A stretch of DNA of 64,000 nucleotides from Flavobacteriaceae bacterium (GCA_021739635.1 JAIPBH010000013.1:55375-119374); one strand, 5' to 3'; positions 53,659 to 63,760 are shown, numbered from the stretch's first letter. The notes: a model not told the origin generated them from the letters alone. Numbers and translations are program-made.

Positions 53659-55143
53659 TTACCTGCCTGAATGTTTGGCGTCTCCAGCATACATGGGCCA
53701 ACCTCCAGTTTGTAAACCTGTGGCATTGGTTTTAAGCGCCATTAATTTGCCTACACCTAATTGGTTCACGCCTACATAAATGGTTCCGTCATTTCCAATG
53801 GCTACCGATGATCTAATTTGATCTCCTAATTTTGCCACTTTCCACTTCTTTTGCCCATCGGGTGTTAACACGTAGAAAGAACCGCCTATATCTCCAAAAT
53901 AAATATTCCCGTCGTTATCAATGGCTGGAACTACTTCAATAGCAGCTTCTACATCAAAAGACCATTTTTGTGAGCCATCAGGATTGTAAGCAATTAACTT
54001 TTTATCTTGACCTCCAACATAAATGGTTCCGTCTGCAGCTACGGCTGGTCCACCATGGTTGACTTTTTGAGCCAAACCAACTGACCATTTTACATTACCA
54101 TTAGCAGGATCGTAGGCAGCGAGAACACCATTAAATGCGGGGTCATATTTGTTGCCTTCTCCTGCAAAATAAATGGTACCATCGGGTCCTATAGCTGGTG
54201 TTGTTGCTGTCCAAGTTCCAAAATTAGAACTCCATTTTTCAGTTCCATCAGGATTTATTGCATATAAATAACCATCAAGAGCACCCACATATATAGTTCC
54301 GTCAGCACCAATAGTTGCCGTTGAATTAAAATCTACCCCAGGTTTAAAAATCCAATTGGGTGTAAGTGGTAATGAGGGGTCTAAAGCGTAAAAACCTTTA
54401 CCCGTATTATTATAGCTTCCAATATAAACAGTGCCATCGGCTGCATAAGTAGGTGCTGAGTAACGAAGTCTTCCGTTGGTGTAGAATTTTGAATCTATTG
54501 CGCCAGAATTTGAGTTTATCTTGTAAATATTGCGTTCATAAAAACCTGTCATATAGATAGATCCATCTGAAGCAATAGAAGGAGAAGTTCGTATTAAATC
54601 GGAGCTAGCACCATTGGGAAGTAAAGTTTCCCATACTTTAGTGCCATTATTTATAGCAAGGAAATTTGGGTTTGCAGCGGCTCTATTGGATTCTGTAATT
54701 CCGATATAAGCAGTGCCATCATCTGAAATAGCAGGTGCCGAATATTCTATGACACCCGGTAAAGTAAAGCTCCATAATTTTATAGGTTCGGCGATGACCG
54801 TTAGGTCTAAAACTTTAGAGAATGGGTTGACATTGATATTTCCAGAATTATCGGTAACCGTTAAGGTTACAGTATATTTAGCAAGCGTATAGGTATGTGA
54901 TGGCGATGGTTCTGTTGAAGTTGTGCCATCTCCAAAATCCCAAAGCCAGAAAGCAATACTTCCGTTTTGGTCAAAGGATGCATCGGTAAATGAAACCAAA
55001 ACTGATTCATTATCGTTTAACAATATGGGTTCACTCGTAGTAAAAGCTCCTACAGGTTTGGTGTCTATAATTGTATCATCATTGTTACATGATAATACCA
55101 AAAATAGCACCAGTAACAAGCTGTATTTTAATATGTGTCTCAT
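53659..55143 (-). CDS. PKD plus PQQ-type beta-propeller lipoprotein
   Basis: This 494-residue lipoprotein (lipobox LVLSCNND) has an N-terminal PKD domain (WLWDFGDGTTSTEPSPSHTY, about 68-87) and seven PQQ-like repeats (for example GPDGTIYFAG, AADGTIYVGG). It is the anchored counterpart of the T9SS propeller protein. It lies 6 bp from the PKD-GDPD gene upstream, so they are translated from one message. Confidence 0.78.
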   Translation of the reverse strand: MRHILKYSLLLVLFLVLSCNNDDTIIDTKPVGAFTTSEPILLNDNESVLVSFTDASFDQNGSIAFWLWDFGDGTTSTEPSPSHTYTLAKYTVTLTVTDNSGNINVNPFSKVLDLTVIAEPIKLWSFTLPGVIEYSAPAISDDGTAYIGITESNRAAANPNFLAINNGTKVWETLLPNGASSDLIRTSPSIASDGSIYMTGFYERNIYKINSNSGAIDSKFYTNGRLRYSAPTYAADGTVYIGSYNNTGKGFYALDPSLPLTPNWIFKPGVDFNSTATIGADGTIYVGALDGYLYAINPDGTEKWSSNFGTWTATTPAIGPDGTIYFAGEGNKYDPAFNGVLAAYDPANGNVKWSVGLAQKVNHGGPAVAADGTIYVGGQDKKLIAYNPDGSQKWSFDVEAAIEVVPAIDNDGNIYFGDIGGSFYVLTPDGQKKWKVAKLGDQIRSSVAIGNDGTIYVGVNQLGVGKLMALKTNATGLQTGGWPMYAGDAKHSGR

Positions 55144-55149
55144 AATATT

Positions 55150-56283
55150 TTAGTTTAAATTTTTTTGTTTTAAATAATCCTTTATGTATTCAGGGTGATC
55201 TGTTTGTGCAACACTTCCTTTAAGAGCAATAAACTTATCTATTAAATAGTTACTGTCTGATTGAGGTGTTGTGTTTGTATTTACATATACATTGGCGTAA
55301 ACCACCCAACCCTTATCATTTGCTCTTGTAACTAATGCGGGGTTAAATGACGTGTCAGAATAATGTACAATAGCTAAATTTGTACTGCTAAAGGTGTTGA
55401 ATTCTGCCTCATCATCAATATATGGCAACACCACTAGGTCTGCATCTGTATTTAGCATGGTTCTAATTAAACTGTTATCTTTTGTATAAAACTGAACTTG
55501 CTTTAACATACCATATTGTTTAGCTAAATCATAAACTTTAGCGAATGGAGCTTTCTCATCTATATCAAGGTTGATATAAATTTTTCCTCTAGCTGCTGCA
55601 AATATTTGCTTTAAGCTTGGAATGTTTTCGTTAGTTAAAGTGCCGTTTTCTTTGTATAGATTGAATTGCTGAATTTCTTGCAATGTAAAATCGATTACTT
55701 TTCCAGAACCATTAGTTGTTCTATCTATGGTAGCATCGTGCATAAGTACCAACTGTCCATCTTTGGTTTGTCTTACATCAATTTCAACCATACCAATATT
55801 ATTATCTATAGACTTTAAAACCCCTGACAATGCATCCTCTGGTTTATCAAGTGCTGTTGCTCTGTGCGCGCAAACCATCATCTTACCATTAAGGCTGCTT
55901 AGTTTCTGTTTAAGTGTAATTCTACCACTTATATCATTAGATAATGAAACCAAGATAGTTTTAGAAGCCTTCTTTTCTTGAGTCCCATTTTTTACAGTTA
56001 GACTTACAATATAATCACCCAATTGAGAATAGGTATGTGAAGGGCTTTGCTGTGTTGAAGAAGTTCCGTCTCCAAAATCCCAAATCTGTTGCGTAATTGT
56101 TCCTGTTGATTCATTGATAAATGCAACAGACTCACCTACCAATACATCTTCAACACCTACTGAAAAAGAAGATTTTAAAGTATCGGGTGAAGGACTATCA
56201 CTACCACTACATGAAACTAAAATAACTAGTCCTAAAAAGCTAAAAGTTATTCTATTTATGCTATATAAAATAAATTGCTTCAT
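55150..56283 (-). CDS. PKD-fused glycerophosphodiester phosphodiesterase lipoprotein
   Basis: From the ATG at 56283 this lipoprotein (lipobox VILVSCSGS) has a PKD domain (QIWDFGDGTSSTQQSPSHTY). A GDPD barrel with AHR, PEDA, VEIDVRQ, LMHDATIDR and a C-terminal QTDHPEY follows. Metal-binding Glu, Asp and His are kept. The ATG at 56301 would overlap the SusD stop and gives a poor signal sequence start. A PKD-GDPD fusion coded right after susD suggests that phosphodiester cleavage takes place at the outer surface by the SusCD complex. Confidence 0.85.
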   Translation of the reverse strand: MKQFILYSINRITFSFLGLVILVSCSGSDSPSPDTLKSSFSVGVEDVLVGESVAFINESTGTITQQIWDFGDGTSSTQQSPSHTYSQLGDYIVSLTVKNGTQEKKASKTILVSLSNDISGRITLKQKLSSLNGKMMVCAHRATALDKPEDALSGVLKSIDNNIGMVEIDVRQTKDGQLVLMHDATIDRTTNGSGKVIDFTLQEIQQFNLYKENGTLTNENIPSLKQIFAAARGKIYINLDIDEKAPFAKVYDLAKQYGMLKQVQFYTKDNSLIRTMLNTDADLVVLPYIDDEAEFNTFSSTNLAIVHYSDTSFNPALVTRANDKGWVVYANVYVNTNTTPQSDSNYLIDKFIALKGSVAQTDHPEYIKDYLKQKNLN

Positions 56284-56294
56284 TTTTTTATATA

Positions 56295-58028
56295 TTACCA
56301 ATTAGGATTTTGTTCTAAATTTGGATTTAACTGTATATCACCAGAAGGTATTGGATACAAATAATCTCTAGCTTCATCAAAGCTTTTTGATCGATCTGCA
56401 AAAGGCAATAAATTGCCACTTGAACCATTGGATAAAGTAATAACACCTCCTATTTCTAATTTTTGAGAAGCGTTGGTAACAGGACTTCCTGTATACAATT
56501 CTAAATCAGAAGAATTATTTCCATCTAAATCAAATGCACCAAGGCCGGAGAAATACATGCCTTTAAAATAGGTTTCCAAAAGTTTTCCGTTTTTCCATCG
56601 CATTAAATCATCATAACGAAAACCTTCCATAACCAACTCAACACGACGCTCTCTTCTTATCTCTAAAATAACCCCTTTATTGGCGCCTGTTACATTGGCA
56701 TATCTGGTTTGCAAAATAGGGTCTGGCGTTGTGTTTGCTGTGCCTAAATCGAGTGTTGGGATACCAGCACGAGTTCTTAATAAGCCAATAGAAGCATCTA
56801 AATCTGCTTGTGTTAAAGTTCCTAATTCTGCTTTTGCTTCGGCAAAATTTAATAAGATTTCCCCAAATCTGAAAATTGGAATATCTTGAAAACCAGCCGC
56901 ATTTCCATCTTGACTTTCATCAGCCACATATTTAACTATTTGATATCCGCTCATAGATGCTGAAAAATCTGGAAGCAAGGCAGTTGCACCACCAATTCTT
57001 GTATAACCTGGTGTTCTAATAGTTTGACTTAGTCGTTTATCTCTTCCTGTGGTTTCTTCTTTAAAAGTCTTTGTATCATAGCTAACTTGACTTGTAAAAG
57101 CCGTGCCGTTTTCCATTAAATAAGTATCTACAATAGATTTTGTTAATCCAACATCTTCTTGTGTTGGTGACGTAAAATAATAGTTTATACTATTGGCAAC
57201 ATTTAACACTGAACTGTAGCGTCTTGCTAACATAATTTCTATTCCTTTTGCATCTGTTGAAGCAAACAAATCTCTATAATCCTTACTTGGGTTTCCTGTA
57301 GTGTATAATTCATAAGGCCCTTCAACCATAACACGTTGTGCAGCTTGGTATGCTAAAGTTAATAAATCATCGGCTCCTGCTAAATTGCGGTATTTTCGGT
57401 AGGTTCCTTCAAACAAACAAACCCGTGATTTTAAAGCTAAGGCTGTCCAGATATTAACTCTATCTGAAGATTGATCTGAATTTAAGTTAGCTATAGCTCT
57501 ATCTAAATCTTCAATTATTTTATCGGTAATAAAAACTCTAGAATCTCTAGGTTTTAGTAACAATTCTGTGTCTTGACTTCCAATGACTTGGTCGTACCAA
57601 GGTACATCACCAAAACGTTTTAGTTTGCCATAATAAAAATATGCCCTAAAAAACGAGGCTACACCACTGTATTCTTTTCTAGCTGCAGCATCGTCACATT
57701 GTTCATAGTACTCAAAAAATGTGTTTATTTTTCTTAAATTTCCCCAGCTCCAGCCACCAGCTCCTGCGGTTGGAGATACTAATCTGGTGCCAGACTGTTC
57801 TAAAGGCACACCGTTGTACAATACATTATCCGATAGTTTATCTGATTCAATTATGCCCGCAACACCTGGTAAATCATTATAAAAGCTATTGGTGTATATT
57901 TCTAAATCTTTTGCGTTTTGAAAGGAATTTTCGGGAGCAATTTCAGACAAAGGTTTTCTATCTAAAAAATCATCATTACATGCAACAAGTAATACGCTTA
58001 ATATTAAAAGTTTTATTATATTTTTCAT
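56295..58028 (-). CDS. SusD-like lipoprotein (phosphodiester locus)
   Basis: This 577-residue lipoprotein (lipobox LLVACNDDFLDRKP) has the SusD start NSFQNAKDLEIYTNSFYND, helical repeats and a C-terminal RRERRVELVMEGFRYDDLMRW block. It is the partner of the SusC-like protein encoded 11 bp upstream. Substrate is inferred from the GDPD genes. Confidence 0.92.
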   Translation of the reverse strand: MKNIIKLLILSVLLVACNDDFLDRKPLSEIAPENSFQNAKDLEIYTNSFYNDLPGVAGIIESDKLSDNVLYNGVPLEQSGTRLVSPTAGAGGWSWGNLRKINTFFEYYEQCDDAAARKEYSGVASFFRAYFYYGKLKRFGDVPWYDQVIGSQDTELLLKPRDSRVFITDKIIEDLDRAIANLNSDQSSDRVNIWTALALKSRVCLFEGTYRKYRNLAGADDLLTLAYQAAQRVMVEGPYELYTTGNPSKDYRDLFASTDAKGIEIMLARRYSSVLNVANSINYYFTSPTQEDVGLTKSIVDTYLMENGTAFTSQVSYDTKTFKEETTGRDKRLSQTIRTPGYTRIGGATALLPDFSASMSGYQIVKYVADESQDGNAAGFQDIPIFRFGEILLNFAEAKAELGTLTQADLDASIGLLRTRAGIPTLDLGTANTTPDPILQTRYANVTGANKGVILEIRRERRVELVMEGFRYDDLMRWKNGKLLETYFKGMYFSGLGAFDLDGNNSSDLELYTGSPVTNASQKLEIGGVITLSNGSSGNLLPFADRSKSFDEARDYLYPIPSGDIQLNPNLEQNPNW

Positions 58029-58039
58029 CTTCTGTCTTT

Positions 58040-61000
58040 TTAAAATTTAATATCTAATCCTAATGCGTAAGTTTTTGTAAATGGATAGTCATTACCATTA
58101 CCGAGTTGTTCAGGATCTACAGTTCTATCGGGATTATTTTTATACAAAGGGGAAAATGTAAATAAATTAACACCAGTTGCGTACAATCTTACATTATCTA
58201 AGTGTATTTTGCTAACCACTTTTTGTGGAATCGTATAACCTAAAGTGATATTCTTAATTCTTAAATAGGCTGCGTTTTGTAAGTATTTATCTGAATTTAT
58301 ACGTAATTGAGACCCTTCAAAAACATTTTGTGTAAATGAATTACTATTAATTCTATTCACATCGTGAACTCTGTTTTCTTGTACAGCATATACTGCCAAA
58401 CGAGGGAAATAAGCATTAGGATTATCTGGTGTCCAAGAATTAGCTTCTATACTTTTAGGATAAAAATTCTCGTACTGTCTTGCAAAAGGACCCCAGAAAA
58501 AACTATTATCCGCACCAGGATTCCAATCGCGTTGCATGATGCCTTGTGCAAAAACATTTAAATCGAAGCCAGCAAATTCTGCTCCTAAATTAATGCCGTA
58601 GTTATAGCGTGGGTTGCTGTTTCCTATTTTCTTTAAATCACCATGATTTGCAACGGTATATTGATCTCCAGATATTTTTCCGTTACCATCTAAATCGGCA
58701 AATTTAATATCACCAGCTACTGGATGATTGATTAAGTAGTTATTTATAATACGCTGATTTACCAATGTTTGGTCGGCATGATCTAAATATTCTGTATCGG
58801 TTTGAAAAAAGCCTTCTACTGCATAACCCCAAACTTCGCCCATTTCACGACCCACATAAAAATCTCTTATATCTCCGGTAGGATTGTCAAATTTGGTAAT
58901 AAAGGTTCTGCTATCCCCTAAAGTAAACCCTAGATTATAACTAAAAGGTTTTCCTGATATTTTAAATTCATCTTTCCAAGTTAATGATAGTTCAAAACCT
59001 TTGGTTCTTAAATCAGCAGCATTCTCATCTGGAGGAGAGGTGCCAAAAACTGAGGGTAATGCAACTCCAGGTGTTAACATATCTAAAATATCTCTTTGAT
59101 ACCAATCGTAGGTAATATTCAACCTGTTCTTAAAGGTCGCTACATCAACACCCAAATCTAAAGTTTCAGATTTTTCCCAAGTATAATTTGATGATACTGC
59201 TCCTGGTGTTGTAAAATAATTTGTTAAACTACCATTTGAAATATATCCGTCCTGATTTACATTCATTGTAGATATATAGCCATATTCAGTAACATTTTGA
59301 TTCCCTAAAGATCCATAAGAGGCTCTAAATTTTAATGTGTTAACATAAGGCTTTATGCTTTTATAAAATTCCTCATTACTAACTTTCCAAGCAACTGAAG
59401 TAGAAGGAAAAACCCCTAGTCTATTGTCTTTTGGAAATCTTGAAGACAAATCGAATCTGCCATTAAATTCAAATAAATATTTATCCAGTAAATTGTACTT
59501 AACCCTATAAAAACCTGCTCGAATAGCCCATTCATTTTCAGTTGAGGTTAAAAAAACATTTTCGCCTGTAGCTAGATTAAATGAATTTAAAGATTCTGAT
59601 AAATTACCATTTCTACTCGCAATATTTCTTTTAAATGAGTTCCATTCTTGATTGAAACCCACTAAGGCTGAAAATGTATGATTCTCTAAAGGATGGAATT
59701 CATAATCGGCATAAGTGTTTATAGCCTGATACAAGGTGTTTCTTTCAAGTTCTTTATAGGTTTCGGTATTAGTTTTGTACAAAGCAACACCAGCACCGTT
59801 TGGTTGGTTGGTGTAAGGCGTAGCAATAATTCGTACCCATTCGCTTTGTTGCCGTTTTCTAAAGCTATAATTACCGTGTAGTTTTAAACCCTTGGTTACA
59901 TTAATGGTAAAGTTTGAGGTGTTAAACACTTCAAAATCTTTTTCTTCACCTTTACTTTTTCCATAAATTAAATCGGCAAAAGTACCATCGGCAATATCCC
60001 TGTTATTTGTGTAAGCCCCTTTTATAATGAGTGAACCATCTGGGTTGGTTGGCAAATACAAAGGCGCAGCATGAAATGTAAACTTTCTCCAATCTTCACT
60101 ATTACTAGCATTATCTAAATATCTGGCATTGGTGGCTGGCTCAGTATAGTTTTTAGTATATACGTTTATGGAATTACCAATCTCTAACCATTCATAAGGT
60201 TTCGCATTAATTTTAGCACGAATGGTATAGGTATCTATTACATCTTTGTTTATTTTATAAATACCATCTCTGGTGTAAAATCTTCCAGATAAAAAAACGT
60301 TAACTTTTTCGGTACCTCCTGTAAGACTTAAATTATGCTCTGAGGATGCTTGAGAATCACTAAATATGGTATTCCACCAGTCTGTATTGCCATAATGCAC
60401 ATATTTTTCAACACCATCTACGGTTCTTATTAAAACAGAAGGCAATGTTGGGTCTTGGCGTCTGGCTTCTAAATAATCATAGTCTACCTGTGAAAGACCT
60501 AAATAAGTACTTGAATTTTCCAATAAGCTTAATTTGTCGCTTAACCGAGCCCAATCTAAACCATCTGTAATAAAATTATTGGTATTAATGGTTGGCGAAC
60601 TCCAGCTATAATTGGTATTATAATTAACTTTTAATTTACCTTCTTTCCCTTTTTTTGTAGTAACCAAAATAACCCCAAAAGCGGCACGTGCACCGTAAAT
60701 TGCTGCAGAGGCAGCATCTTTTAAAACAGAAATAGATTCTATATCTCTAGGATTCATTCGGTTAAGATTTCCTTCAACACCATCTATAAGTATTAATGGA
60801 TCAGACCCATTTACTAATGAGCCAATACCCCTAATGTTAATATTGGCTTCCTCATTAATGCCTCCATTATCTAAAGTTACGTTTAAGTTTGGTGATATAC
60901 CTTGTAATAATTGCCCTGTATTAGGTCCTAAATTATTTTCAATTTGTTTTGCGGTAATTTGTCCTACGGCACCTGTTAGGTTCTCTTTCTTTACAGAGCC

Positions 61001-61651
61001 ATATCCTACCACTACCACTTCGTCTAGTGCAGCTGTATTTTCTTGTAATACAACGGTGATGTTTGATTGGTTTTTTATTAAAATTTCTTGTGTAGTAAAC
61101 CCAATATATGAAATCACTAATATTCCATTTTGATTGACTAACTCGAGTGAAAATGCACCATCAAAGTCTGTTTGTGTTCCGTTGTTAGTACCCTTTTCAA
61201 TAATGTTGGCGCCAGGCATAGGTTGCCCAGATGAGTCTAAAACAACCCCTTTAATTTGATGTTGCTGTGGCTTACTATTTATTATTTTTCCTTTTACAAC
61301 AACGGTATTATCTGTTCCTAGAAAAACTTCAAAATTACCGCTAGACAAACTTTTTTCTAACAATTCATTTGCTTTTATAATACCTTTTTTAACTTCAACT
61401 TTAGGAAAATCTTTAAAAATACCTTCTTGATAAATAAACTTATAATCGGTTTGTTGCATGATTAAATCAAAAACCTCGTCAACGGTTAATGTCTTATCCG
61501 ATTCAATTTTAATTTTAGTATTTTGAGATAACACATTATTTGGTGTTAAGCTAAAGGTTGCTGTAAAGCACAAGAAAATTAAGGTTCTCATCATGTTAAT
61601 TAGTAACTTCCTTCTCAAACAAAAAAGGACATAGTTTAGTTTAATTTTCAT
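58040..61651 (-). CDS. SusC-like TonB-dependent transducer with STN domain
   Basis: This 1203-residue outer-membrane protein has a long N-terminal leader followed by an STN domain (about 50-120: DEVFDLIMQQTDYKF), a carboxypeptidase-regulatory-like domain (about 133-210) and a plug starting DEVVVVGYGSVKKENL. The barrel ends in phenylalanine. The STN domain contacts an anti-sigma factor, and fecR and an ECF sigma gene lie directly upstream. It imports the ligand and signals its presence. Confidence 0.93.
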   Translation of the reverse strand: MKIKLNYVLFCLRRKLLINMMRTLIFLCFTATFSLTPNNVLSQNTKIKIESDKTLTVDEVFDLIMQQTDYKFIYQEGIFKDFPKVEVKKGIIKANELLEKSLSSGNFEVFLGTDNTVVVKGKIINSKPQQHQIKGVVLDSSGQPMPGANIIEKGTNNGTQTDFDGAFSLELVNQNGILVISYIGFTTQEILIKNQSNITVVLQENTAALDEVVVVGYGSVKKENLTGAVGQITAKQIENNLGPNTGQLLQGISPNLNVTLDNGGINEEANINIRGIGSLVNGSDPLILIDGVEGNLNRMNPRDIESISVLKDAASAAIYGARAAFGVILVTTKKGKEGKLKVNYNTNYSWSSPTINTNNFITDGLDWARLSDKLSLLENSSTYLGLSQVDYDYLEARRQDPTLPSVLIRTVDGVEKYVHYGNTDWWNTIFSDSQASSEHNLSLTGGTEKVNVFLSGRFYTRDGIYKINKDVIDTYTIRAKINAKPYEWLEIGNSINVYTKNYTEPATNARYLDNASNSEDWRKFTFHAAPLYLPTNPDGSLIIKGAYTNNRDIADGTFADLIYGKSKGEEKDFEVFNTSNFTINVTKGLKLHGNYSFRKRQQSEWVRIIATPYTNQPNGAGVALYKTNTETYKELERNTLYQAINTYADYEFHPLENHTFSALVGFNQEWNSFKRNIASRNGNLSESLNSFNLATGENVFLTSTENEWAIRAGFYRVKYNLLDKYLFEFNGRFDLSSRFPKDNRLGVFPSTSVAWKVSNEEFYKSIKPYVNTLKFRASYGSLGNQNVTEYGYISTMNVNQDGYISNGSLTNYFTTPGAVSSNYTWEKSETLDLGVDVATFKNRLNITYDWYQRDILDMLTPGVALPSVFGTSPPDENAADLRTKGFELSLTWKDEFKISGKPFSYNLGFTLGDSRTFITKFDNPTGDIRDFYVGREMGEVWGYAVEGFFQTDTEYLDHADQTLVNQRIINNYLINHPVAGDIKFADLDGNGKISGDQYTVANHGDLKKIGNSNPRYNYGINLGAEFAGFDLNVFAQGIMQRDWNPGADNSFFWGPFARQYENFYPKSIEANSWTPDNPNAYFPRLAVYAVQENRVHDVNRINSNSFTQNVFEGSQLRINSDKYLQNAAYLRIKNITLGYTIPQKVVSKIHLDNVRLYATGVNLFTFSPLYKNNPDRTVDPEQLGNGNDYPFTKTYALGLDIKF

Positions 61652-61758
61652 AAATTTGATTGTTATTAGTTATTTAAACATTTAATTAATTAGTAATTGA
61701 TAAAAAGGGGGATTTAGTTTTATACTTTCCACGGTCTAAACTTTGTTCCCTTTATTTT

Positions 61759-62940
61759 TTATTTCAATATTATTTGTTTGCCATTTAAATCATAGTTTTT
61801 AATTATACTTAAATTTTTAATCGTTTCAAGAATTTCTTTAATCTCTTGATTTTTACCTAAGACTCCTTTAAAGGTGATATCTTCAAGCTTTTCATTTTCA
61901 AAGACAACATCAACATCATACCATCTTGAAATTACTTTCATAATATCTTTTAACGGCTTTCCTCTAAAACTAAAAATTCCATTACGCCATGATGTTTCTG
62001 AAGTTACATCAACTTTAGCTATTGTAACAATCTTGTTTTCTAAATCTAAATTTGATTGTTGACCAGGTATTAACTTATCATATTGATTACCAGAACTAAT
62101 ACCCACTTTTCCTTCAACCAGCGTGGTATAAATATTCTTTTCATCTTTATAAGCTTTTATGTTAAATTCAGTACCTAAAACTTCAACTTCTTGAAATTGA
62201 TTAAATACTTTAAATTTAGATCCTTTATGTTCTGTACTAGGTGACACATCAAAGTAGGCCTCGCCATAAACTAATTCCACAGCACGCGTCTCACTTTCAA
62301 CAAAATTTACAGGATATTTTAATTTAGATTCTGAGTTTAACCAAACTTGTGTGCCATCTGATAATTTTATAAAGAACTGACCTCCTCTTGGTATGGTAAG
62401 ATAGTTATAAGCAATCTCAGAATGACTACGTTCATCAGCCTTATAAACAATTTGTTGGCCATTGCTATTTATATTTTGCGTTTGGTAAGTATCTCCTTTT
62501 TCTAATGTAACAACCGAACCATCCTCCAATGTTAAAATTGCTTTATCTGTTCCCGGTTCTATACTTTTTATATCATTATTTACAATTGTTGGAGAAGTTT
62601 TCAAAGGTGAATTGGATATTTTATCCTGAAAGAAATAACTGGTTGCAAAGATGCCTACAATTACAGCAGCAACTGCAAAATAACTTACCCTTTGCCTAAC
62701 TTTTTTAAGCTTAAAAACTTTCCTTTCTTTTAATATTTCCTTCAATAGCTGAAGCTTTATTTTCTCTGAATTGAATTTTCTGATATTATAGTCAATAGCG
62801 TAATTTGTCTTTATATATAAACTGAAAAATTTTTCATTTTCAGGGTTTTCTAACCATTTTTCTAAATACTCCAACTCTAAAAAAGTAGCTTGACTACTTA
62901 GATATTTTACTATGATATTCTGTATTTTATTTGATTCCAT
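61759..62940 (-). CDS. FecR-family anti-sigma factor
   Basis: This 393-residue protein has a cytoplasmic N terminus that binds sigma, one transmembrane helix (about 84-105, SYFAVAAVIVGIF) and a periplasmic FecR domain (about 125-280, with LTIPRGGQFFIKLSDGTQVWLN). A C-terminal DUF4974 region (FSFRGKPLKDIMKVISRWYDVDV) follows. It transmits the SusC signal to the sigma factor. It has the same direction as susC, 107 bp away. Confidence 0.92.
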   Translation of the reverse strand: MESNKIQNIIVKYLSSQATFLELEYLEKWLENPENEKFFSLYIKTNYAIDYNIRKFNSEKIKLQLLKEILKERKVFKLKKVRQRVSYFAVAAVIVGIFATSYFFQDKISNSPLKTSPTIVNNDIKSIEPGTDKAILTLEDGSVVTLEKGDTYQTQNINSNGQQIVYKADERSHSEIAYNYLTIPRGGQFFIKLSDGTQVWLNSESKLKYPVNFVESETRAVELVYGEAYFDVSPSTEHKGSKFKVFNQFQEVEVLGTEFNIKAYKDEKNIYTTLVEGKVGISSGNQYDKLIPGQQSNLDLENKIVTIAKVDVTSETSWRNGIFSFRGKPLKDIMKVISRWYDVDVVFENEKLEDITFKGVLGKNQEIKEILETIKNLSIIKNYDLNGKQIILK

Positions 62941-63052
62941 CTTATTTAACTCTATATTACTAAAACGTTACAATTTTGCACAACCCTAACTTTTGTAATA
63001 ACTTTTTTTATATTTTCGCAACAATCAATATAAATTATTATCATTTTCTGAA

Positions 63053-63652
63053 ATGGATTTTAGCTTTAACAATGATATTACTTTAATAAGTGCCTTAAAA
63101 AACGGGGATTCTAAAGCTTATACTTTTTTAGTAAATGGCTATCATCATAAACTTTGTGTTTATGCTTTTAACCTAACAAACAATCACGATTTATCAGAAG
63201 ATATTGTGCAAAATGTGTTTATGGGTATTTGGAAGCAAAGACAAAAGTTAAAGGATGATTTTGTTATTAAAAATTATTTATATAGGTCTGTTTATAATGA
63301 ATTCATCAATCAATATCGAAAAAACAAATCTTTATTGACTATAGAAAAAAAACATATTGATGCCTTAAGCACTATTGTAGAAGAAGAGACTGAGAGCTCA
63401 TTAGAGAGATTAATTAATCTAGTTAAACAAGAAATTGAAAACCTTCCTCCAAAATGTAAGGAAACATTTTTGTTAAGTAAACAGGAAGGACTTACCAATA
63501 TTGAAATATCAGAGTATTTAAATGTTTCAATAAAATCTGTTGAAGCTCATATAACTAAAGCATTTTCTATTCTACGTAAAACAGTTGGGGATAAGATGAA
63601 TGGTATTTTGTTTTTATTATTTGGAATGCAAAAAACTCCAGATAAATTATAA
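63053..63652 (+). CDS. ECF-type RNA polymerase sigma factor
   Basis: This 199-residue protein has region 2 (DLSEDIVQNVFMGIWKQRQK, about 45-65) and region 4 with an HTH (GLTNIEISEYLNVSIKSVEAHI, about 145-166). It belongs to the Bacteroidota sigma-70 family 1 type that works with FecR. It is divergent from fecR (112-bp spacer), whereas such pairs are usually co-directional. It should activate the phosphodiester SusCD locus. Confidence 0.9.
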   Translation: MDFSFNNDITLISALKNGDSKAYTFLVNGYHHKLCVYAFNLTNNHDLSEDIVQNVFMGIWKQRQKLKDDFVIKNYLYRSVYNEFINQYRKNKSLLTIEKKHIDALSTIVEEETESSLERLINLVKQEIENLPPKCKETFLLSKQEGLTNIEISEYLNVSIKSVEAHITKAFSILRKTVGDKMNGILFLLFGMQKTPDKL

Positions 63653-63703
63653 AGATTATTATATGCATTATATAATAATAAACCACTAACCAAAAAGAGA
63701 GCT

Positions 63704-63720
63704 GAAGGTTCTACTAGTAG
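63704..63720 (+). repeat. partial copy C of the dispersed repeat
   Basis: The 17 bp GAAGGTTCTACTAGTAG are identical to the first 17 bp of copies A and B and then join the tRNA-Met 3' fragment instead of the rest of the repeat. Confidence 0.7.
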
Positions 63721-63760
63721 CGGGAACTGGACTCGAACCAGTGACCTTCGGGTTATGAGC
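63718..63760 (-). other. tRNA-Met 3' fragment, candidate attachment-site scar
   Basis: Read on the minus strand this contains an anticodon loop with CAT, the 3' anticodon stem CCCGA, a variable loop, a complete T arm (ACTGG TTCGAGT CCAGT) and the 3' acceptor strand TCCCGCT plus A. The 5' half (acceptor strand, D arm, 5' anticodon stem) is missing and the bases before the loop do not pair. A block running from the anticodon loop to the 3' end is the usual attachment core left by tyrosine-integrase elements. Confidence 0.7.

Noticed and set aside
57719..58057. 112-residue plus-strand ORF
   Set aside because: It lies opposite the start of the SusD-like gene, has no recognisable domain and overlaps real coding over most of its length.
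63655..63679. AT-only palindrome after the ECF sigma gene as a strong terminator
   Set aside because: The arms are perfect but consist only of A and T with no clear T tract, so stability and function are doubtful.
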